Program-made: the position numbers and the translations under genes
Assembly (NCBI GenBank): GCA_023818785.1
Contig: JAMWCO010000033.1
Span: forward strand, 1 to 11,792
From: Candidatus Omnitrophota bacterium
GTDB lineage: Bacteria; Ratteibacteria; UBA8468; B48-G9; JAFGKM01
DNA: 11,792 nt
Reading direction: 5' to 3'
Shown: piece by piece, positions 6,800-11,792 of the stretch
Position numbering within the stretch: the first letter of the stretch is position 1
Layout of the letters: each line of letters begins with the position of its first letter
Notes under the pieces: model-generated
Seen by the model: the letters and a program-made list of their open reading frames with translations, nothing else
The model's database searches: none
What the model was told of the DNA's origin: nothing

Positions 6800-7516
6800 A
6801 TGCTTGAAATAAAAAATATAAAAAAATCTTTTAAAAATAAAGTTGTTTTGAAAAATATTTCTATAAATGTAAAAAAAGGGGAAATAGTTGGACTTTTAGG
6901 ACCAAATGGTGCAGGAAAGACAACTACTTTTGAAATAATTATGGGTTTTATTCAACCAGATTCAGGGAATATAACTATAAATGAAAAAGATATTACTTTT
7001 TTACCTACTTGGAAAAGGGCAAGAGAAGGCATAGGTTATTTACCACAGGAAATTTCAATATTTAAAAAGTTAACTGTTGAAGAAAATTTTGAGATAGTTC
7101 TTGAGGATTATTATAAGGATATAGAAGAAAGGAAGGAAATAATAGATGAAATGTTAAAAAAACTTGAAATTTATCATTTAAAAGACAAAATTGCAGGGAA
7201 TCTATCTGGTGGTGAGAAAAGAAGGTTAGAGATAGCAAGAAGTTTAGCACTTTTTCCCAATTTTTTTCTACTTGATGAACCATTTACAGGGATTGACCCA
7301 AAAACAATAAGTGAAATTCAAGAGATAATTATAAAATTGAAAAATGAGAATATTGGAATTCTTTTAACAGACCATAATGTAAGAGAAACATTAAAGATAA
7401 CAGATAGAGCATATTTAATTTATGAAGGAGAGATTTTAATAGAAGGGAGTCCTGAAGAAATTTTAAACAATCCTCAATCAAGGAGTGTATATTTTGGAGA
7501 AAAATTTGAATTGTGA
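6800..7516 (+). CDS. lptB: LPS export ABC transporter ATP-binding protein LptB
   Basis: A 238-residue stand-alone ABC ATPase. Walker A GPNGAGKTT (34-42), Q-loop in YLPQEISIFKKLTVEEN (Q83), signature LSGGE (135-139), Walker B FFLLDE (155-160) and switch histidine H192 are all intact. Several stretches are specific to LptB: KRAREGIGYLPQE, DEPFTGIDP, LTDHNVRETL and the C-terminal SRSVYFGEKFEL. It would sit under LptF/LptG in the inner membrane and drive lipopolysaccharide toward the outer membrane, which implies a diderm cell. The partners lptA, lptC and lptFG are not in this window. It starts two bases after ruvB, with no visible Shine-Dalgarno, so translation is likely coupled. A different ABC function (for example branched-chain amino-acid LivF/LivG) is unlikely given the LptB-specific motifs. 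Confidence 0.94.
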   Translation: MLEIKNIKKSFKNKVVLKNISINVKKGEIVGLLGPNGAGKTTTFEIIMGFIQPDSGNITINEKDITFLPTWKRAREGIGYLPQEISIFKKLTVEENFEIVLEDYYKDIEERKEIIDEMLKKLEIYHLKDKIAGNLSGGEKRRLEIARSLALFPNFFLLDEPFTGIDPKTISEIQEIIIKLKNENIGILLTDHNVRETLKITDRAYLIYEGEILIEGSPEEILNNPQSRSVYFGEKFEL

Positions 7517-7519
7517 AAA

Positions 7520-8221
7520 ATGGAAAAACTTAAAATAGTTCCAGTCCATATAGGTATTATAATGGATGGTAATGGTAGATGGGCTGAAAAAAGAAATTTA
7601 CCAAGGATTTTAGGTCATAAAGAAGGGATTGAAGCAGTAAGAAGGGTGGTTAAATTAGCAGTTAAGTATGGTATAAAGTATCTATCATTATTTTCATTTT
7701 CTACAGAGAACTGGAAAAGGCCAAAAGAAGAGATTGAATTTCTTTTTTCTTTAATGGAAGAGAATTTAAGAAAAGAAGGAGAAAATTTAAATAAAAATAA
7801 TGTAAGGGTTAGATTTTCTGGAAGGAAATGGCAATTACCAAAAAATTTATATGAAATTATGGATTATGTTGAGAAATTAACAGAAAAAAATACTGGACTA
7901 AATTTAATCTTTGCTATAAATTATGGTGGGAGGGCAGAAATTATAGATGCTTTTAAAGAAATAATAAAGAAAGGTTATAAAGAGGAAGATATAAAAGAAG
8001 ATTTAATTAAAGAATTTCTTTATCTTCCAGACATTCCAGAGCCTGATTTAATAATAAGGACAAGTGGAGAAAAAAGAATAAGTAATTTTTTATTATGGCA
8101 ATGTGCATATTCAGAATTCTATTTTAGTAAGGTTTTATGGCCTGATTTTAATGAAGATGAATTTTTGAAAGCATTGATTGATTATCAGAAAAGGAAAAGG
8201 AAGTTTGGTAGTGTAAAATGA
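7520..8221 (+). CDS. uppS: Isoprenyl transferase (undecaprenyl diphosphate synthase)
   Basis: This cis-prenyltransferase condenses isopentenyl diphosphate onto farnesyl diphosphate to build the carrier lipid for peptidoglycan and O-antigen/LPS sugars. The 233 residues carry MDGNGRWA (15-22) with catalytic D16, FSTENWKRP (60-68), and the C-terminal block DLIIRTSGE (176-184) and SNFLLWQCAYSEFYF (188-202) with the metal-binding E199. The common RTGGE is RTSGE here, a mild variation. It follows lptB by three bases without a well-placed Shine-Dalgarno, and its stop overlaps the dxr start as ATGA. The position next to dxr, rseP and ispG fits, since the MEP enzymes supply its substrate. Confidence 0.96.
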   Translation: MEKLKIVPVHIGIIMDGNGRWAEKRNLPRILGHKEGIEAVRRVVKLAVKYGIKYLSLFSFSTENWKRPKEEIEFLFSLMEENLRKEGENLNKNNVRVRFSGRKWQLPKNLYEIMDYVEKLTEKNTGLNLIFAINYGGRAEIIDAFKEIIKKGYKEEDIKEDLIKEFLYLPDIPEPDLIIRTSGEKRISNFLLWQCAYSEFYFSKVLWPDFNEDEFLKALIDYQKRKRKFGSVK

Positions 8222-9348
8222 AAAATGTTGTTATTTTGGGTTCTACGGGAACTATTGGAAAGAATACACTTGAAGTCATAAGAAGGCAGAGAGATAAATT
8301 TAATGTTTTATGCCTTGCCTGTAAAAAAAATAAAAATTTACTCTTAAAACAAATTGAAGAATTTAATCCAAGATATGTTTACATAGAAGAAAAAGATGAT
8401 GATTTTGTAAGAAAATTTAAAAAAATAAAATTTTTTTATGGCAAAGAAGGTCTTATTGAGATAGTTAATTTAAAAGAAGGAGATATTTTTATTTTTGCAA
8501 TTCCAGGAATAAATACATTACCAGCATTTATTGATTGTATAAAAAATAGAAAAACTATTGCTCTTGCTACAAAGGAAATACTTGTTTCAGGGGGTCAGAT
8601 AATTGAAGAATTGAAAAAAGAATATAATTTTGAAATTTTACCTATTGATAGTGAACACAACGCAATATTTCAAATTTTTAAAAATGAAAATAAAAATATA
8701 AAAAAAATATATCTTACTGCATCTGGAGGACCATTATATAAAAAAAAGAAAAGGAGTTTAAATCTCAAAGAAGCACTTAATCATCCTATATGGAAAATGG
8801 GTAAAAAGATAACAATTGATTCAGCAACTATGATGAATAAAGCATTTGAAATTATAGAGGCACATTACCTTTTTTCATTAAGTGAAGAACAGATAGATGT
8901 TATAATTCATCCAGAAGCAATAATTCATGGTATGGTTGAATTTATAGATGGAACTATTAAATGTGTTAGTTTTCTACCAGATATGAAATTCCCAATAAAT
9001 TATGTTTTGAATTATCCTGATAGAGTTGATATAAAATTAAATAAAATTGATTTTGGGAAAATAGAACATTTAAATTTCAAAAAAGTTAATCAAAAATCAA
9101 AGTGGTTAAATTTAGCAAAAGAGGCAATAAGGAAAAAGGGATCATATCCTGTTGTTTTAAATGGAGCAAATGAGAGGATAGTTGAATTTTTTTTAGAAAA
9201 AAGGATAAAGTTTTATAATATTATAAATATGATTGAAAAAGTTATTGAACAGCACCCATATAAAAGTAAGTTAAATATAGAAGATATATTTTATTATCAC
9301 AATTGGGCAAGAAGAGAAGTTGAGAAAATAATCGGAGAAGAAAAATGA
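8218..9348 (+). CDS. dxr: 1-deoxy-D-xylulose 5-phosphate reductoisomerase (Dxr/IspC)
   Basis: Dxr converts 1-deoxy-D-xylulose 5-phosphate to 2-C-methyl-D-erythritol 4-phosphate with NADPH, the committed step of the MEP pathway and the target of fosmidomycin. The 376-residue protein shows the NADPH-binding GSTGTIG (8-14), the metal ligands D144 and E146 in IDSEHNA, E211 in DSATMMNKAFE, the loop TASGGPL (167-173) followed by HPIWKMGKKITID, and the C-terminal NGANE (315-319). All catalytic positions I can check are present. It overlaps uppS by four bases at the start and rseP by four bases at the end. A cdsA gene, often found between uppS and dxr, is absent. Confidence 0.97.
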   Translation: MKNVVILGSTGTIGKNTLEVIRRQRDKFNVLCLACKKNKNLLLKQIEEFNPRYVYIEEKDDDFVRKFKKIKFFYGKEGLIEIVNLKEGDIFIFAIPGINTLPAFIDCIKNRKTIALATKEILVSGGQIIEELKKEYNFEILPIDSEHNAIFQIFKNENKNIKKIYLTASGGPLYKKKKRSLNLKEALNHPIWKMGKKITIDSATMMNKAFEIIEAHYLFSLSEEQIDVIIHPEAIIHGMVEFIDGTIKCVSFLPDMKFPINYVLNYPDRVDIKLNKIDFGKIEHLNFKKVNQKSKWLNLAKEAIRKKGSYPVVLNGANERIVEFFLEKRIKFYNIINMIEKVIEQHPYKSKLNIEDIFYYHNWARREVEKIIGEEK

Positions 9349-10424
9349 TAAGTTCAATATTTGCATTAATAATACTTTTCTCTCTTTTAATAACAATTCA
9401 TGAATTTGGCCATTTTATAGTTGCAAAAAGGAATGGCGTAAAAGTTGAGAAATTTGCAATTGGTTTTGGTCCTAAGATTTTTTCCAAGAAAAAAGGAGAT
9501 ACAACTTATATAATTTCAATTATTCCTTTTGGTGGATATGTTAAACTTGCAGGAGAAGAAATTGATAAAGAGAAATTTGAAGATTGGGAATATATGGGCA
9601 AAAGTCCTGGAATAAGAAGTAAAATTTTGTTTGCAGGCTCTATGAATAATTTGATTTTTGGCTTTTTCCTTTTAATTCCTGTATTTATGATAGGAACTTT
9701 AAATTATGATGGAACAAAGATAGGCGAGTTTGTAAAAGGTTTTCCTGCTGAAAAAAGTGGTTTAAAGATAGGAGATGAAATTATTGAAGTAAATGGAGAA
9801 AGATGTAGAACATGGATTGATGTTACTTTAAAAATTAAAGATTTTACAAAAAAATATAAAGAAAAACCAGTTAATATTAAAATCAAAAGAGAAAATAGAA
9901 TTTTAGTATTTAATATTAAATCAGCACCTTATCAAGTAGAAGTAAATGGAAAAAAAGAGACAGAATATATAATAGGGATTTTGCCAAAAGAAAAATTGGA
10001 AAAATATCCATTTCATATTGCAGTTGTTAAAAGTTTTAAAGAATTTTATAATATTTGTTCTACTACATTGATAGGTTTTAAACTTCTATTTCAAAGAAAA
10101 CTTTCTATTAAGCATTTCACAGGGCCTGTTGGAATTTCAGAAATAGCAATCAAAGTATGGAAAGTAGGATTTTCTGTATATCTTCAATTTATGGCCATAT
10201 TAAGTATAAATCTTGGTATAATAAATCTTATCCCTTATCCTTTACTTGATGGTGGTCATATTTTTGGTCTTTTGATTGAAAGGATAAGGAAAAAAAGGCC
10301 AAGTTATAAGACATTACAAATAATTCAGAATATTGGTGCCATTTCTCTTATTCTTTTTGCAATTTATATAACTTATCAAGATATGGGTAGGATTTTTGAA
10401 TCAAATAAAATAAGATTTAAATGA
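9345..10424 (+). CDS. rseP: RseP-type site-2 intramembrane zinc metalloprotease
   Basis: A 359-residue M50 family protease. The zinc motif HEFGH (19-23) lies in the first membrane helix, followed by the family block IPFGGYVKLAGE (60-71). A membrane segment near 103-118 is followed by one PDZ domain at about 125-190 (SGLKIGDEIIEVNGE). The last zinc ligand is D302 in LIPYPLLDGGH, and a final helix lies near 330-345. E. coli RseP is longer with two PDZ domains; the single-PDZ form is common in other bacteria. It cleaves membrane anchors such as anti-sigma factors or signal-peptide remnants; the substrate here is unknown and no sigma or anti-sigma gene is nearby. GGAG at 9334-9337 serves as Shine-Dalgarno, seven bases before the ATG. 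Four-base overlaps link it to dxr and ispG. Confidence 0.95.
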   Translation: MISSIFALIILFSLLITIHEFGHFIVAKRNGVKVEKFAIGFGPKIFSKKKGDTTYIISIIPFGGYVKLAGEEIDKEKFEDWEYMGKSPGIRSKILFAGSMNNLIFGFFLLIPVFMIGTLNYDGTKIGEFVKGFPAEKSGLKIGDEIIEVNGERCRTWIDVTLKIKDFTKKYKEKPVNIKIKRENRILVFNIKSAPYQVEVNGKKETEYIIGILPKEKLEKYPFHIAVVKSFKEFYNICSTTLIGFKLLFQRKLSIKHFTGPVGISEIAIKVWKVGFSVYLQFMAILSINLGIINLIPYPLLDGGHIFGLLIERIRKKRPSYKTLQIIQNIGAISLILFAIYITYQDMGRIFESNKIRFK

Positions 10425-11461
10425 ATAAAACAAGAGTAATTAGAATAGGTAATCTTTTAATAGGGGGAGGAAATCCTGTTATTATTCAAGGTATGACAAA
10501 AGTCCTTACATCAAATTTCCCAGTTTTAAAAAAGCAAATTAAAAATATGATAAAAGAAGGTGCTGAGATAATAAGATTTTCTATCTTAAATGAAAAGGAT
10601 ACAGATGTAATACCTACCTTAAAAAAAGAATTTTCAATACCATTTGTTGCAGATATTCATTATAATTGGAAATTAGCAAAAATCTCAATTGAAAAAGGAA
10701 TAGATAAAATAAGGATAAACCCAGGTAATATTGAAAAAAAATATCTGAAAGAGATAATAAAAGTGGCAAAGGAATATAATGTTCCAATAAGGATAGGTTT
10801 AAATTCTGGTTCTGTAAAATTGAAGGGTGAATTAGTTTATTCTTTAATTAATTCAGCAAAAGATACAATTAAATTTTTTCATGACAATGATTTTTTCTCA
10901 ATTGTTATTTCTTTAAAAACACCATTTGTTAGAGAGACAATAAAAGCATATAGAGAAATATCAGAGATTTTTGACTATCCATTACATCTTGGAATAACAG
11001 AAGCAGGCAGCGGATATCTTGGAATTAGTAAATCAATTTTAGGGATTGGGATTTTATTAAATGAAGGGATAGGAGATACAATAAGAGTTTCATTAACTAT
11101 GCCACCAGAAGAAGAAATAAAAGTTGCAAAATCAATCTTACAGGCACTCAATTTAAGATTTTTTGAACCAGAGATAATATCTTGCCCTACATGTGGAAGA
11201 ATGAAGGTAAATTTAAATCAGATACTTGAAAAGGTAAAAAAAGAGATTAAAAAAATTGAAACCAAGTATCCTGAAATAAAAAAATTGAAAATAGCAGTTA
11301 TGGGTTGTTCTGTAAATGGACCAGGAGAAGCAAAACAAGCAGATATTGGGATTGCAGGTGGTAATAAAAAATGGGCCTTATTTAAAAAAGGTAAAATTGT
11401 AGGTAGTTTTCCAGAAGAAGAAATAATTGAAAGATTGATTGAAAATCTGACTACTATATAA
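10421..11461 (+). CDS. ispG: (E)-4-hydroxy-3-methylbut-2-enyl-diphosphate synthase IspG (GcpE)
   Basis: IspG reduces methylerythritol cyclodiphosphate to HMBPP, the penultimate MEP-pathway step, using a [4Fe-4S] cluster. The 346-residue protein has the TIM-barrel blocks VADIHYNWKLA (76-86) and KIRINPGN (96-103), LGITEAG (190-196), the cluster cysteines C255 and C258 in SCPTCGR, C296 in MGCSVNGPGEA, and the conserved glutamate E303. It is the short bacterial form without the extra middle domain of plant/chlamydial types. The N-terminal motif usually written QSMT followed by a TxTxD element reads QGMTKVLTSN here, an oddity near the active-site barrel top. The start overlaps rseP (ATGA) and no Shine-Dalgarno is seen. 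It is the last gene before an insertion sequence that begins 37 bases after its stop; no GC-rich intrinsic terminator is visible between them. Confidence 0.96.
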   Translation: MNKTRVIRIGNLLIGGGNPVIIQGMTKVLTSNFPVLKKQIKNMIKEGAEIIRFSILNEKDTDVIPTLKKEFSIPFVADIHYNWKLAKISIEKGIDKIRINPGNIEKKYLKEIIKVAKEYNVPIRIGLNSGSVKLKGELVYSLINSAKDTIKFFHDNDFFSIVISLKTPFVRETIKAYREISEIFDYPLHLGITEAGSGYLGISKSILGIGILLNEGIGDTIRVSLTMPPEEEIKVAKSILQALNLRFFEPEIISCPTCGRMKVNLNQILEKVKKEIKKIETKYPEIKKLKIAVMGCSVNGPGEAKQADIGIAGGNKKWALFKKGKIVGSFPEEEIIERLIENLTTI

Positions 11462-11515
11462 AAATACCAAAGAGAATAGGTTTATAGAAAAATTTTTAGG
11501 GTCTTTCGTATTTTA

Positions 11516-11557
11516 TGTGGTTTTTTAAGTATTTAATCTAGGATTTAAAAGACCACA
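11516..11557. repeat. Subterminal inverted repeat within the IS end
   Basis: TGTGGTTTTTT (11516-11526) can pair with AAAAGACCACA (11547-11557) over 11 positions with one G-T wobble and a 20-base loop. In addition GGTCTTT at 11500-11506, part of the element tip, is exactly inverted as AAAGACC at 11548-11554. The repeats may be transposase-binding sites or may stop transcription entering from the ispG side. Function is inference. Confidence 0.5.
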
Positions 11558-11792
11558 ATGTTGATGAATTTTTAATCTGAAATAATTTATATCTTTATAA
11601 CCATAAGCCATTTTTTCAATCTTTTAATTTTGTTATTAAATCCTTCAGAGATTGCAGAACTAATCTTTTTCCGGAACCAGTTAAGAATATATCGCATCTT
11701 TTCTGTAAATTTATATGCTAATTCAATAAAGGGAGTTAAAGAACTTTTAAATGCTTGACTAATCCAGCTTTTCAAACATTCTTCTGCGGACT
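11525..11792 (-). pseudogene. ISL3-family transposase, C-terminal fragment with a one-base frameshift
   Basis: The minus strand is open from the window edge and encodes a typical ISL3 transposase C-terminus: SLTPFIELAYKF, ILNWFRKKISSAISEGFNNKIK. The glutamate in SEGFNNKIK is probably the last residue of the DDE catalytic triad. In that frame translation ends abnormally soon at 11587 with a tail WLMVIKI. Shifting by one base at a run of six A residues (minus strand, 11616-11611) restores the expected family ending MAYGYKDINYFRLKI, then HQHCGLLNPRLNT and a stop at 11527-11525. The most likely reading is loss of one A from a run of seven, by mutation or sequencing error. A minus-one slip by the ribosome on the A run would give the same product. 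The lost part lies after the catalytic glutamate. The N-terminal part is outside the window. Confidence 0.78.

Larger units (their letters stand above)
11499..11792 (-). mobile_element. End of an ISL3-family insertion sequence (continues past window)
   Basis: The element boundary is inferred at 11499, where GGGTCTTTCGTA begins. ISL3-family ends typically begin GG(G/C)TCTTT or similar, and this end lies 26 bases beyond the restored transposase stop, as in compact IS elements. Inside is the C-terminal part of a transposase read on the minus strand. Only one end is in the window, so the matching inverted repeat and target duplication cannot be checked; an AT-only stretch (11490-11498) abuts the boundary. 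Confidence 0.72.

Noticed and set aside
7062..7283. Minus-strand open frame of 73 codons inside lptB
   Set aside because: It is wholly antisense to the conserved ABC ATPase, with no recognisable motif and no convincing ribosome binding site.
9704..9886. Minus-strand open frame of 60 codons inside rseP
   Set aside because: It is antisense to the conserved PDZ region of RseP and has no motif or context of its own.
11481..11498. AAAAATTTTT palindrome after ispG as an intrinsic terminator
   Set aside because: The stem would be A-T only and very weak, with no following T tract of its own; it abuts the IS boundary and is more simply an AT-rich insertion target.
11587..11589. The zero-frame stop at 11587 as the natural end of the transposase
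   Set aside because: The last seven residues of that frame do not fit the family, whereas the neighbouring frame continues a clear ISL3 C-terminus to a stop close to the element tip.
1..11792. CRISPR array, toxin-antitoxin module, retron, phage genes or tRNA genes
   Set aside because: No regularly spaced repeats, no small paired toxin-like genes, no reverse transcriptase and no cloverleaf were found; gaps between genes on the plus strand are at most 19 bases from 1423 to 11461, leaving little room for hidden elements.

Overview
The window is an ordinary-looking bacterial chromosome segment with strongly AT-rich protein genes. Arginine is written mostly AGA/AGG and isoleucine often ATA. An LPS-export ATPase (LptB) and an RseP-type site-2 protease suggest a two-membrane (diderm) bacterium, and Dxr plus IspG show isoprenoids made by the MEP pathway. 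The 5S rRNA gene is about 64% G+C (hand count, 77 of 121 bases) although its surroundings are very AT-rich. This contrast, with the codon bias, hints at a thermophile or a lineage with a thermophilic past. I cannot name the phylum; an uncultivated low-GC diderm lineage is my guess.

Layout. Positions 1-1107 (minus strand) hold a two-gene unit: a TIM-barrel sugar-phosphate isomerase/epimerase-like protein and, one base downstream, the first 113 residues of a LeuT-like sodium-coupled transporter cut by the window edge. Positions 1108-1246 are a divergent promoter region. Positions 1249-1369 are a stand-alone 5S rRNA gene with its own near-consensus promoter. Positions 1423-11461 are eleven plus-strand genes in one tight run: EF-G-like GTPase, bifunctional-nuclease-family protein, yebC, ruvC, ruvA, ruvB, lptB, uppS, dxr, rseP, ispG. 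Gaps are 19 nt or less and five junctions overlap, so this is very probably one operon. From 11499 to the right edge lies the end of an ISL3-family insertion sequence, whose transposase reads toward the operon on the minus strand.

How the genes fit together. The operon joins translation and regulation (EF-G-like, YebC), Holliday-junction processing (the complete RuvABC set) and envelope/isoprenoid biogenesis. Dxr and IspG feed isoprenoid precursors to UppS, which makes the undecaprenyl carrier lipid. LptB powers LPS export and RseP cleaves membrane proteins. The cdsA gene often found between uppS and dxr is absent.

I found no CRISPR array, toxin-antitoxin pair, defence island or clear novel system. 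The points most worth a second look are an apparent one-base frameshift in the transposase, the isolated GC-rich 5S gene next to a variant EF-G, and the unusually merged operon.
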